Of a DNA stretch of 64,000 bases, positions 24,172-35,705 are shown one piece after another. Every line of letters starts with the position of its first letter. Positions within the stretch are counted from its first letter, which is position 1. A program made the position numbers and the translations under genes. The DNA comes from Bombardia bombarda (lineage: Eukaryota > Ascomycota > Sordariomycetes > Sordariales > Lasiosphaeriaceae). The DNA lies in NCBI GenBank assembly GCA_030512295.1, contig JAULSR010000005.1:2356001-2420000 (forward strand), in the 5' to 3' direction. Below the pieces are notes generated by a model. The model was not told the DNA's origin. It saw only the letters and a program-made list of their open reading frames with translations, and made no database searches.

Positions 24172-25879
24172 CTTCAGGTCGGGGCTGTCTACTGGTCTCG
24201 GTCACGGAAAATATTAGTGGCGCGTAATTAGAGATACACAGTAATGCCTTTTTGAGGAATGAAAAGGCGGGGGCTGCTCGGCCACCCCCGCTGCAGACCT
24301 CGTTCGTTTCTCAAGCCACCCTGTTGCACAGGTGAGCTCCATGTTCCCCGGCGCAAACGAGCCGTATTCGGGCTTCCGGGTTGATTAGTTTCTCGTGATT
24401 GCCTTTCGATGCGTTTCCCGCCGTGCGGGGTATTTCTCGGAGATCTGCCACAACTTCCGGTTAATCCCAATTGAAGACTGGAATTTTAAACCAAGACGAC
24501 TACTATCCTCTACAAAGTTCTTCGACCATCGTCACGCCAACAAATTTATGATAAATTGTCGGCTAGACCTCTTGCCTCGTTCATAGAATGACGCCTAGGA
24601 ATGATGTCTTTCGACAGCTAAGTGTTTCGCCGCCAAGCAACCTCCTTCAAATAGCTTATGGGCGTGACCGGCTCGCGGGCAACGCATCTCATCCGAGTCC
24701 ACCCGTTGCTGAGCCATCCTGGCTGTCGGTGCACACGAGAGCGGCGTGTCCACGCCTTGGAAACTCTGCCATTCATGACGACGAACGTGCTGGTGTGTGA
24801 AAGAGAGATGGATTTTGTATCAGAGTTCAGTCTCGCCGACGTAGGGGCTGTTGAGAGAGCATGGCCGTCATGGGAGATTGCAAACGTCTTGTTTTCGTTG
24901 TAGCCTTCCAACCTGGCCGATTTAAGTGAAGGCGTCAAAAAGTGGGGGCGCCTAAAAATGATTGGCTATCCTGTCCTTGCGGGGTAGTTTGTGAGCGCCC
25001 ATGTTACCTTCCCCTACCCACGCGTCGGGCGAACTGAAACGACACCACCCCAATTATGTGAAGAGGCGACCGGGTGTGCAGTACCTAGTCAGATGCTCGC
25101 CATCATGAACCACGATGCTGAACTGTCAGTTGGCAGACTTCACTTCGAGGGCATCCACACTATCGCAATTGCTTAGTCCAAGTGAGGCTATCGATCCCAA
25201 AGGCCATGCACGGTGCATATTGCTCAAAGAAAATCCCTCTCCAGCTCTCATGCCAGCGGCCGTGGCCGTGCCGCATGCAGCGGTTGTTGGCCATGGATTA
25301 CTCGCCCGATCGGTGCATGACGTGTCCGGGAAGCACGTTTTCTAAACAGCCTCGTCGGTGGGCCCTTTCCAACACCAAGCATACGTACACGCTGTTGATC
25401 CCGACCGTCGATTCACCGCTCTGGGCTGCAGAACCCCCAAGCTTCAGCCAGACCTTGTTTTGGGAATGTGCGTTGCCCGCCCATGACCGGAACGCGCCTA
25501 AGTCCTCCGGCTCGTAAAGTAGTTCTCACCGTGGCCCAACAGCTCTTTTTCTTGGCACGTTGACCGCCGTGACGGGTGACGCTTCTGCCGGCGCATGTTC
25601 GCGCTGCGATCTTCTGAGCGCTGACACCCAATCAAACCACGAGCTATAAGGGCTCATTGTACTGCCAGTGATGGCGATCGACTTCAATTCATATCTTACA
25701 CGACTACATACCTACCTATCTGAAATACACCTCAGGGGGTACACTTAAGTACCAGAACTACCCATAGCATTCATACATCAGAGGCCCCAGCCTCTCCCCT
25801 TCAATCAACCGTGGCCTTTCTCATTTTGTACACCATTTACTTTCCTTATTCATCAACCCCTCGCACGTACATCGATTCA
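24172..25879. other. Long intergenic region, no gene recognised
   Basis: In these 1.7 kb several open frames of 60-110 codons occur on both strands, but none has splice logic, a domain motif or a consistent coding pattern. It may be the 5' flank of the kinase-like gene plus decayed sequence, and it lies just outside the inferred cluster. Confidence 0.4.
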
Positions 25880-27487
25880 TCAGTTCATACCACCCACCCT
25901 TGCCGACGAATTGTCCTTCAATTTAAGCCAGTCCCCACCGCTATTGTTGTTGCCATTCCTGCTGAAACCATTATTAGGCAACGAGGTCAGCTCCACGCGG
26001 TCTGTGACATTGATACTATTAGGCAGCTCGGGCATGATGGCCGCATCATCCGTCGACGCGCCCCGGATGGTAACAGCATGGCCAGAAATGGTGGGATCGA
26101 AGCCGCCAGTGCCGTCCCTGCTGCTCTTGTTTCCGATCCAGTAGCGGCTTCCCTTGGTACTGTTTGCCGTCCAGGAACCAGCAATGTTGCTGGCGCTGTT
26201 GTTGCTGTCGTATGGCGACCGCTTGTAATTCAGAACCGCGCCGCTGCTGCCACCCGTGTTGCCCAGGCCGTGAGACCAGCTCGTCGACGGGTCGTCGGGG
26301 CTGAAGATGCGCTTGTACAGCATTCTGTAGGCCGGGATTGATACAACCAGGAATCCGAGAGTGAGCTCGAGGGCCCCGGTGTAGGCTGCCGGGATTGCCG
26401 TCCCTGGATAAAAACAGTCTCATTAGAAATGAAAAGGAAACGGGGACGCAACAACAACAATGTCGTGTAACCCACATGAGCCGTCAACAGAGCCAACATC
26501 GAGCGAATACACCAGGCGAACAATAGAAACGATAACGGCTCTGAGACGATGAAATTGAGGTCAGCAAAAAATCAGTCTATGAAACTTCTCTGGAACCAGT
26601 ATGGATAAGGAATAAACTCACGTGCTACCAGCAGCAAATATGGTGATAATAGTGACCTTCTTCTTGTGGCTCATGCGAATCTTCATGACGATAGGGATGG
26701 GCATGGTGGCGATGATAAAGTCTGTGATGACGTTGCAGACGGCAACAACAAGAGACAGCTTCCCATAATGGATGCAGTAGCCGCCGACCGTCGGGTCGTA
26801 CGCCCTAGTGATGGGGATGCACTGGAGAAAGGCTCCCAGGGCGGACGTCAAGGTCCATGCGGTAATGAACAGAGCCATGCCCCACAGGCACCAGCGAAAC
26901 GCGGGCCTCTCGACAAAGATGGACCCATAGAGGCTGAGGATGCTCAGCTTCATGAAGCCCATCGAGAGCCCGTACGCAGCCTCGCCTATGATGCTCCACT
27001 GATGGGGTCAATTTCAAAAGCATCACGATCAGCTATTTATGACTTATCTCTAATTCTTAAAGGTAGTGTGGCCAAGGATGAACTTACCACCTGAAGCTTG
27101 TAAGGGTTTGTTATGTAGATGACATGACGCCCACCACCATACAGCGTAAGGATACAGAAGCTGATATCCGCCACGAGGAAGAATACCTATATACCGTCAG
27201 TATCAACACAATATGAACTAATTACCCAGTTCCACTTCACTGGGTAGAAAGAGATATAGAGGAGTCCATACGAAAGAAACCAGAATTAGCCAATCGCTGA
27301 GATGGAGGCGAAAGTAGCCATCTGGGGACCGGCGGCCGAGGAGCCGCAGGGCGATGAACAAGACGGAGAAAACAGCCGTGACGACAACGCAGGCGATAAT
27401 GTTTGGAATGCGCGTGTCGTTTGGATGAGTAGTCCAGTAGTCGAGCTGCTCGGGCGTGAAGGTCGAGCCTTCTACTGAAGACGCCAT
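25880..27487 (-). CDS. Pth11-like seven-TM (rhodopsin-fold) fungal membrane protein
   Basis: Five exons on the reverse strand (27487-27272, 27186-27088, 26998-26622, 26540-26476, 26403-25880) give 426 residues, and every phase closes. Seven hydrophobic segments are seen: IIACVVVTAVFSVLFIAL, the one opening exon 2 (VFFLVADISFCILTLYGGG), GEAAYGLSMGFMKLSILSLYGSI, WGMALFITAWTLTSALGAFLQC, KLSLVVAVCNVITDFIIATMPIPIV, the AVIVSIVRLVY segment and the LELTLGFLVVSIP segment. The TDFIIATMPIPIV and YGSIF signatures match the fungal rhodopsin-domain family, in which Pth11 senses surfaces and nutrients. No N-terminal CFEM Cys pattern is present. The hydrophilic tail of ~150 residues is rich in Ser, Asn and Gly. 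It is next to the Zn2Cys6 gene and may be the left border of the cluster. Confidence 0.85.
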
Positions 27488-28814
27488 AGTGATGAAGAAA
27501 TGTGAAGAAGGCTAGTGACAGCAAGTACGGGATATAGCACGTTGCATAATTCTATGCTTGTGCCCGCCCGAGTGATAACTGTCGGACAGCCGTCTAGTCT
27601 CACTGTGGGGTTCTAGAGCTTTTAATCTATGCGCGGTAGCGGAAACTAGGCTGTCATCATCGTGTCTTATTGCCCTCGTGGAGTCTAGTCTGCTGTACCA
27701 CCCTGACTGCCACCATCAACTATTTTTGTGGAGTGTAACATACATGTAGGTAGGTTGTCTACAATACTTCCCGATTCGCGCTGAGTTATTATTGGACATG
27801 GCTGACGCTTTTGTCGATCTATGCCTTTGTTTGAACAGTACTCGGATCCCTGTGGGCGTGTTGTTTGTACGACAACAGGGGCGGTGGGCGTCCAAGTTGT
27901 GAACTTGTGATGGTGTAGTGCGCGGTGGAAGAGAAGAGTATGTTCGCCAGGCTCTCGATCATCTCCGGCTGACTGCTTTGCGCAAATGCCGGGTTTGTTA
28001 CCTGGTGTTTGTTTACTTGCATGGCTACAGGCTATATGTATTAGGGCAGGCCGACATTCAAACACCTCGCCAACACGCATAAATGTTGGTTAGGTACTCC
28101 TAGGTATCTTTTTGAGCTGCCTGGATTTTAGGTACCCCCCTTTTATCACGGTGTTAGCCTGTCAAGCTTACCTGACTTAGGTATAGTAAGGGTTCAATGT
28201 TGCGTTGAGAGACGTAAAATTAGGGTTCGTGTTTAAGAGGTAAGATACTTTACCTGCGTATACCTATCAGTCAGGGTCAAGCTTTTGCAAAGCTTGTTCA
28301 GACTGGATGGAAAGGAGGTCAAGGTGGGCTCGATTCCGGGTAACGGGGGTCGGTTTGTGAAATATTGGTACCCTGCGCCGCACTAAGTCTTCCTCTATTC
28401 TGCTTCGGGCGGAAATATATCAAAGCTTACCTACCTTATGTTGCAGCGTACCCGTCATCTCATGATCAAGCCTAGGTAGGTAGGATACTGCGCGGAAACA
28501 ACACCAATAGTCCGTTCCCGTAAGCCACTTGGCACGAGTCCCGTTCCGACATGCATGGACATTATGCGGACCCGCACCTCCTTCCCCTCCCGAGTTCTCA
28601 TTTACCTAATTAGTCTATGTAAAGTGTAGTATTGTACAGACCTCATCAACCCTTTGTCCAAAACATCACTACCAACCGTATCAAGGTCCTACCCATCGTC
28701 AATAAGAACTGGGCCATGAAGTGTCCGTGCCGCAAGCTATATTGAAACTTCGGAAGCAAAGTCGCTTTTAGGTAGGAAATACCGTGCCCCTATACTCGTA
28801 CCCTCCTCTTGTCA
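27488..28814. other. Intergenic region with GGTA/CCTA motifs
   Basis: This is 1.3 kb between the Pth11-like gene start and the Zn2Cys6 gene stop. It contains several AGGTACC, CCTAGGTATC and CCTAGGTAGGTAGG elements (about 28090-28145 and 28468-28485). No gene is supported. Confidence 0.4.
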
Positions 28815-30326
28815 TCAGAAATTGTTTGATTCTTGGATTGATTGTTTTATAATCCCGATATGCCCCCGCAGCGCCGCCTGCCTGCGTGCTAATGCGTTTA
28901 TCGCCATGCTAGCCCCCAGCATGCAGTTCGGAGTGCTGGGGCGCATGGTCTGCTGTTCTCCTCCGGGGTCTGTCGCGGGCCATGCAGCAAGATCCGATGT
29001 GTCAGATGTGTCAAATGCAGACAAGGAGTGCAGGGCTACAGTGGATAGGCATGAGGAGGAAGAAGTGGTGGTGGTTGTTGGAGACAAAGTGGGCGGGCTT
29101 GTGGGCGTGAGTCTTTGCAGCCCTCGATCGAGACGGCCGAGAAGGTGGCTGATGAGTTCCGTGCTCATGACTACCTGGGCGGTTGACAACTGCAGCTCCG
29201 AATCGTCTTCTTGTTCTTGAAGACGAGTGTGTATCAAGAGACAGACGTGCTTGAAGAGGTCAACTAGGCGTTGATGACAAGAGAGGATGAGAAAGAAGGT
29301 GCTGGCGTCAATGTTGTTGCAGACCGACAAGAAGTTATCATTGGCGTATATCTTCCCCTCAATGAGTTGGCGGCGGAGGTCGGCGTCCAACCCCTCATCG
29401 GCCTGGTGATGGGTTGGAATTTGAAGCATTTCCAAAGAACAAGGTGGCGTTGGTAGAGCCATGTCAACTCTAGCTGAAGGATGCCGAGAATTGTATGATA
29501 AATTTTTTGAGCTCTCTACCATATGCTCCAAATATCCTAGAAATGACTGCGTGATGCTGGCTATATCATCGCAAAGCGCTAGCATCGGCGGGGTGTTACC
29601 AATCTGTGCTTGCAGCTGATGGATGCGCACGTTGAGCGACATCAGTTCTTTGACGTCTTTGACCATGTCGTCATCTGATTCAGCATGAAGTTGCTGCTCC
29701 TGTGTAGATGGCGGCGAAGTCGTGATAGTGTAGGCCAGGCCCATATCCCAGACCGACGGCGATGTTTGGTCTTGCCCTGGGCTTATCGCCATGGTCTCAA
29801 CGACCGGCCCTGGGCCAGAGGGTCGACGCCCATCTCGAAAAGTCGCGAACTCACCCGAATCCAGGCTACTAGATAGGTTCTCAGATAGCAGGTCTGTAGG
29901 TGAGGGTGCGCTTTCCCAGTCGAACGATGGGGGAAAAGCTTGACTTTGAGGCGGGCGCGCAAACGTCTTGCAGCGGGTGTTATTGCCATAAACAGCAGCT
30001 GGAGCTCTGAAAGTCGTACGGGGCCGGCCGCTGCGCTGTTTTGCTGGAACATGGACGTCAGCACAGTTGGGATCAAGGATGAGAAAAGGAGTTGCTCAAC
30101 TTACGTCCGTACGTGCAGATAGCTCCGACGCGTGAACATCGCAGGCACGCCAAGATGGTGCGGTCTGGATATGCTCCTGGACTGGCTTCACCCCGAATTT
30201 CAGAGCCAACCCCCCAATGATGGTCGTGGTTGAGCAATTGGCGCGGCACCGGACTTTCAGCTCACGGCACCGGTTGCATGTTTCCCGGAGGGGAAGAATA
30301 TGCCCAAAACTGTCCGTGGTAGTCAT
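28815..30326 (-). CDS. AflR-type Zn2Cys6 transcription factor (likely cluster regulator)
   Basis: The inferred exons on the reverse strand are 30326-30245, 30164-30105 and 30043-28815, giving 456 residues. Exon 1 carries CNRCRELKVRC and exon 2 CLRCSRVGAICTYG, in different frames. They join into a perfect CX2CX6CX6CX2CX6C cluster only if the first intron is a GC-AG intron of 80 bases; no GT donor fits the phase. Intron 2 is ordinary (GTAAGT, TTCCAG). The cluster is followed by KQRSGRPR, the basic linker typical of AflR relatives. The C-terminal part (FFLILSCHQRLVDLFKHV) resembles the AflR regulatory domain. There are Ser/Thr-rich stretches and a run near residue 390. It lies at the left of the PKS-NRPS cluster and is the best candidate for its pathway-specific activator. 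Confidence 0.8.
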
Positions 30327-32036
30327 GGTTCCAGTCTGGTCAACACATAGATATCAACAGAAGCTGCATTTGTATCCTCGACTGATCCAGGCGGGCCTTG
30401 GAGGCACCGCAGGGCTTTATAACTGTATATATTGACATGCCGATATCCCTACTCAGAGCCGGTCAGCAGAACCTGGCATTAGAGGCTACCCAAGGTAACC
30501 ATAATGTGTCTTCCCTCGGCACATGTTCTAGATCTTCAAGAAGTTCAAGTGCGATCGAGGCGTAGGGCGCAGACCAAGTCTTGGTATCAAAATGAAACAC
30601 TTCCGGGTCGACCATCCAGACCATCCAGTATGCTGGCGGTACAGTAAGTGGGGGCCAAAAGTAATAGGGCAAAGATCGGAAGCGGTTCTGGTGTCGATGG
30701 CGGAATTCTTGGTGAGTACTGCTAGGGTCCCTGTGCATTCTCTGATTTGATGCCTGACCTAAGGAGGTACCATACCTTATTTGGTGGGGAGATATTCGTA
30801 GGTTCCCGGTGCGCCGCGCGGCCTAACTGTGCCTAGGTACCTAAGGTATTCCAAAGCAAGGACAGTCCATGCGTCTCTGTTCCCATCTAAACTTGAGCCC
30901 CCTACACAGTACCTATACTGTCAGACCTACTCAAAAGGGCTGCGCACCAAAACGCGATGCGAATAAAACAATGATTAAGTCGTCACATTCAGAGAGGTAA
31001 CTCACAGTTAGCTTGGTGAATATCCCGCTGGGATTTACTATGCATTTGACTGTCAAATCTGCGGTTGGGTAACTAAGGTATCCAGGAAGGTACCTTAGGT
31101 ACCTAGGTACCTACGAACACGTTTTTGGTGTCTGGCTTCCTTGTCTCGCACATTGCCATCGGATGACAACCTCTAGTCTACCCTCGAGCCACCGAGCCAC
31201 CTTACTGACGAAAAAGAGGATAGGCCGCTATCAATAAACTGCACACGTGACACTACATCAACTAATGCACTGTTTACAGTGTGTGCAAAGCCACGACATG
31301 AACTGTGTAGTACCTACCTACCTTAGGTATGATACACTAGTAGTATGGAATAAGAGAGTCAACCCGAATGACGATCCTGGCATCCGCAAAGGCCAGGCAG
31401 GCGCCAATAGGCTGTCAGTAAACAGTAGATCGCATGCGCGGCACGGCACAGCACGATTTACAGTACCTATGTACATAGGTAGATAGGTAGGTACTTACCG
31501 CAGACACACATACTTCTAAAACCACTGTGTACCCGCCTATCTCAAGGCACCCCGGCACAGTTGGTTTTCCCATTCCCGTCATATAAAAAAAGGAACAAAG
31601 CCGACCCTGGGCACGGTTATACAACAGGAAATGAAAAGCGCAGGAAACGACTTGGCCAGGCGCCTTTGCCGATGGCCAACTAAGGTAAGTTGCCTTAATA
31701 TCGACATAGCGGCAATGATCCATGGCGCGCGCGGTCTTAGGCGGCCGCCCTTCTTTTAGTACATGTAGTAAGTAGCTGCCCGGGTACCTTACTGTCATGC
31801 AATGAAGCTCCCAGCCCTAGATCTAGACATTTCAGTCCTCGAAAGGATCTAGTAGTCCCGAACCCTCCTGCATCGGCACTTCGTTCACCATTTCCCACGC
31901 TCATTTGCTTTGGCTACCTAGGTTGTCTGACAGCTACCAGTTCCAGACCCGATAAAACCTGGTAGCAACGCTTTTATTTCCTTTTTTAACTAAACCTGAC
32001 TATTCTCAAGAACGCCGAACCCCAAGCACGTCGACT
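30327..32036. other. Long intergenic region, dense in GGTACCTA palindromes
   Basis: These 1.7 kb separate the regulator and the MFS gene, which are read outward. It carries GCCTAGGTACCTAAGG (30832-30847), ACCTTAGGTACCTAGGTACC (31092-31111) and GTACCTATGTACATAGGTAGATAGGTAGGTAC (about 31462-31493). A 91-codon reverse frame at 30463-30738 (HFDTKTWSAPYASIALELLEDLE) reads like protein but matches nothing I recognise, and could be a remnant. It probably holds both promoters. Confidence 0.45.
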
Positions 32037-33821
32037 ATGGCGCAAACTGACGACGGGTCGGGCCCTCAGGCCGAGCAGCAGCCAGTGGCAGTGAAAACAT
32101 GGAGGTTCTGGGCAGGTCTTTCTGGACGAGTTTTTCGGCAGCATGCAATAGCTAATACAAACTTATGAAACGAAAACTAGGGCATCATTGTCTCTCTGCA
32201 ACTGATATCTATGCTGTCGGCGCTGGACACATCAGTCGTGTCAACGGCGCTGCCCTCGATCCTCAGGGACCTGGGCAAGAGCGACGGCTGGGTGTGGATT
32301 GCAAACGCCTATTTTCTCACCATGACAGCCTTCCAGCCCCTGTTTGGTCAGGCTGCAAACATCTTTGGCCGCCGCTATGTGACCCTGCTGGCGACCTTAC
32401 TTTTCGCCATCGGCTCTGCCGTGTGCGGTGCGGCCCCGAATCTCGCCACACTGATTGCCGGCCGCGCCATCCAGGGCGCCGGCAGCGGTGCCATCAGCAT
32501 CTTGATCGAGATCAACGTCGCCGATCTCGTGCCTCTGCGCCAGCGACCCCAGTACATGAGCATCATTCTGCTCGCCTATACCATAGCCGTGTGTATTGGC
32601 CCTGTGGTTGGCGGCCTGCTCGCTGAGCGCGCCACCTGGCGATGGATCTTTTATCTCAACCTGCCTGTATGCGGCATCGCCCTGGTATTGCTATGGATAT
32701 TCCTCCGTACAAAATACAAGAAAGACACTATGCGCAGCTCACTGAAGCGCGTCGACCTCGGCGGCAACGCGCTCCTCGTCGCCTCGGTGGCCTCGGTTCT
32801 CATCGCCCTGACGTGGGGCGGCACTCAGTACGCGTGGTCGTCCTTCAGGACGGTGATGCCCCTCGTCTTGGGCCTCGTCGGTATCGCCGCCTTCCTCGCG
32901 CTCGAGTCCACCCGACTGATCCCCGAACCGACGATGCCGCTGCGCCTCTTCTCCAACCGCACGTCCCTCGGCGCCTTCGCCATCGCCTCGCTCCACGCCA
33001 TGCTCACAAACTTCGTCATCTTCTTCATGCCCGTCTACTTCCAGGGCGTGCTGGGCACGGGCGCCACCCAGTCGGGCGTCAACCTCCTCCCGGTGCCCTT
33101 CGTCACCATGCCCTTCGCCATCATGGCCGGCGTCGGCACCACCAAGTGGGGCCGCTACCGCCCTTTCTTCTTCATTGGCATGGCCCTGCTGGCCGTCTGC
33201 TTTGGCCTGCTCACCCAGCTCACCGAGACAAGCTCGACGGCGTACTGGGCCGGCATGGAGTGCATCGCGGCCGCCGGGCTGGGCGTGATGGTGACGACGA
33301 CGTGGCCCGCCGTGCAGGCACCGCTCGACGAGGTCGATCAGGCCATCTCCACGGCCACGTGGGGCTTCGTGCGTAGCTTCGGCGGCGTCTGGGGCGTCGC
33401 CGTGCCGGGCGCAATCTTCAACTCGCGCGTCGACGAGCTGGCTGATGGTATCATCGCTGACCCTGGGGTTCGCGAGCAGCTCGCGCACGGAGGCGCTTAC
33501 TCGCTCGCCTCGATTGGTGGCGGTACGGCCGGGCAGAACTGGACTACGGAGCTGCGCAATCAGATCACTGATATTTATGTCTTGAGTCTGAAGCGCTGCT
33601 GGCAGGTCGCCATGGGGTTCGCTCTGCTCGGCTTTTTGGTGGCGTTTATTGTCAAGGACGTGCCGCTTCGTGAGGAGCTTGATACAGAGTATGGGCTGGA
33701 GGTTCCAGAGAAGACGAATGCAACTGCTGACTCAGGCCTCCGAGAGTCAGAAATGGAGTCCAAAGTGGCGGGTGTGAATAAGGAGAAGGCGGTGGTGCCT
33801 GGTGACAAGAATGTGGCCTAA
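32037..33821 (+). CDS. MFS transporter, DHA2 type (14 TM)
   Basis: Exons 32037-32129 and 32181-33821 give 577 residues. The short intron (51 bases) has a weak GTTTTT donor, a GCTAAT branch and a CTAG acceptor, and it is phase 0. Residues ~30-560 hold about 14 hydrophobic helices. The antiporter motif C (CIGPVVGGLLAE) and the NIFGRRYV and GRAIQGAGSGA loops place it in the drug:H+ antiporter-2 family. The tail after about residue 535 is hydrophilic (Glu and Lys rich). Genes of this type in secondary metabolite clusters export the product or protect the producer; here it lies between the regulator and the biosynthetic genes. It would act at the plasma membrane or a vesicle membrane. The stop is followed at once by a 19-base G run. 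Confidence 0.9.
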
Positions 33822-33823
33822 AA

Positions 33824-33842
33824 GGGGGGGGGGGGGGGGGGG
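33824..33842. repeat. Poly-G run of 19 bases
   Basis: An uninterrupted G tract starts two bases after the MFS stop codon and is followed by A and five more G. Its length may be unreliable in the assembly. Confidence 0.9.
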
Positions 33843-34163
33843 AGGGGGTTGTTTGCCTGATCACCTACCTATTGTACGCTGCTGCTAGCGGACATAAGTG
33901 TGAAAGGACTGGCTGGTAAGATGGTCCATGTCTGAGCTCTGTTTGTAAGTATGGTGGTTTGGATTATGCACACAAGCGTCATCTTTTACATGCAAGGAAT
34001 TGTTTATGTACCTATTCAATAGCCACTGCAGTCTGCACCTATTTAGTATTGTTTATAGCGATCTGAATGATGATAACTGCCCCCAATTTGACTTGTTTCA
34101 ACAAGTATCTATAATACACTAGCACCTATGATTCTGATGCTCCCCTTTTCTTGTGACAGACTA
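33843..34163. other. Convergent 3' intergenic region
   Basis: This AT-rich spacer of about 320 bases lies between the MFS stop and the stop of the four-TM gene. No gene is seen. Confidence 0.45.
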
Positions 34164-34718
34164 CTATGAGGACATGGCAAACAGAAATGCAGCAAAGTAA
34201 CAAACCCACGAGGGAACATCAGCCACAACACCCCGAATCGCATTGATGCGCAACCACGACGCCATGCTCGCCGTGTTGTCCTGCGCCGGGTCCACATCAG
34301 CCTCAACACCACCAGTATCTTTGCGGATGCGCTTAAGCAGGCTCATGGCCCGCGGTCCAAAAGGGAAGTGGATGACGCTAAACACCAGCCCGGCCAGATA
34401 GAAGGCTGCAGCTGCGCGAGCGTTGTATGGCGCGTTTGGAGAGAAGTCTACCTGCGCATTGTCGTGGCGGCGGGCGAGGTTGGCGATGGCCGTGGCGATG
34501 CTGAGCGGATATGTGATGAAGATGACGGCCAGGCCGCGCCGGGTCCAGCGGCCGTGGCTCGGCAGGATGCGGTTCGCGTGTCGCCGGAGCTCGACCGACG
34601 CGGGCGAGGGCGCTGTGTGGGTGAGTGGGCGGATGAAAGTGTCCTCGGAGAGCGTGAAGGTGACTGAGCTTGTTGCTGATAGCAGAGGCACGACGCGCAG
34701 GAGGGCGAGACCGGCCAT
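34164..34718 (-). CDS. Small four-TM membrane protein (DUF1772-like?)
   Basis: This is a single exon of 184 residues from the ATG at 34716-34718. The frame runs further 5', but that part is low complexity and I do not count it. Four hydrophobic segments are visible at about residues 3-25 (LALLRVVPLLSATSSVTFTL), 68-90 (GLAVIFITYPLSIATAIANLA), 110-130 (AAAAFYLAGLVFSVIHFPFG) and 163-182 (VPSWVCYFAAFLFA). The size and layout resemble DUF1772 proteins, a family that includes anthrone oxygenases, but the match is weak by eye. Its place within the cluster and its neighbour EthD-like protein make this worth testing. It could also be an unrelated membrane helper. Confidence 0.65.
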   Translation of the reverse strand: MAGLALLRVVPLLSATSSVTFTLSEDTFIRPLTHTAPSPASVELRRHANRILPSHGRWTRRGLAVIFITYPLSIATAIANLARRHDNAQVDFSPNAPYNARAAAAFYLAGLVFSVIHFPFGPRAMSLLKRIRKDTGGVEADVDPAQDNTASMASWLRINAIRGVVADVPSWVCYFAAFLFAMSS

Positions 34719-35705
34719 GTTTTTTTTTGTTTTTTTAGTTATTATTGTTGGTGTGGTGGTTTGATTATTTTCTTCAGTTGCTGCTGCCGTCTGGTCTTTT
34801 GCATTTTTAGGCAAGTAGTACGGCCCAGTTGGACTGAGACCGAGATTAGTGCATTTATCGGGCTCAACTGTTATCGCATCCAGACCATCGGGGACTCGGG
34901 AAGCTGTTGGTCCGGCTTTGTGTGAGCAACAAAGTAGACACATCGGAAAATCACGATATCTGCGCCTCTACAAAATTAGTTATCAGACCACTTGCACGGA
35001 AAAGTGCCTCGAGAGTGCCCACCCAGTTAAGGCAGCTACCTAGGTAGGCAGTCTCATAGCAAGTGGATCATACAGCTGGCTCGTGGTCATTGAAATAAGC
35101 ATTTTGTGACATGGGTGTCTTCAGCGCATTCCAGGAACCCAGTCAGCCACGCGAGAATGCTTGCGTGTGATATGCGAAATTTAGCGGTCCCCGCAGCATA
35201 CCAGGTAGTTAGCGGCTCGCCCCAGTTGTCAACCAATGGTCAAAGGCTCGAGCTCCATCCCTCCACCAATCATAGAAGGGTACAGTGGCTGATTACGGAG
35301 TACGCTAAATCTTCAGCTCTAGGCAAGAGGTTTCTTTGAATAGAAATCAAAATCCTGCGAATATTAGAAAGTAACCCTCCATTGGGAGGTACCTGCCAAG
35401 ATCTCGTCCCCAGGCGCATCTGCTCGGCAAGAGGCATATCCGCCGTTATTTGCTTGCCGTTGCCGACCCCAGCGGTGAATATTGTATCGAACCGACCGAC
35501 ATGGGATTGGAGTTCGGGAGGTACCAAGGTAAGTACTTTATTGCACGGCGTTGGTAGTGTTTGAATAAGCACTAACTGTGCGTGTATCGTATTGACTACA
35601 TAGGTAAGGAAGGTAGTGAATATGTGGCAATGTCAACGGTTTCAATGTCTCGTTTGAATACATCTTTTTTTACAGTGGCTTTGATGACCACCTGACACCA
35701 TCACG
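34719..35705. promoter_or_regulatory. Divergent promoter region, four-TM gene / alpha-beta hydrolase
   Basis: This is 987 bases between two genes read outward. T-rich and A-rich tracts lie just upstream of the four-TM start (34719-34745), and CTACCTAGGTAGGCAG lies at 35037-35052. No further gene is supported. Confidence 0.4.

Noticed and set aside
24172..25879. Several frames of 60-110 codons considered as genes
   Set aside because: None has splice sites that join them, a domain, or a consistent coding pattern.
28300..28345. GGCTCGATTCCGGGT sequence resembling a tRNA B box
   Set aside because: No matching A box, acceptor stem or anticodon arm at the right distances; no tRNA or rRNA could be supported anywhere in the window.
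30463..30738. 91-codon reverse frame upstream of the regulator
   Set aside because: No start context, intron logic or family similarity; mentioned only as a possible remnant.
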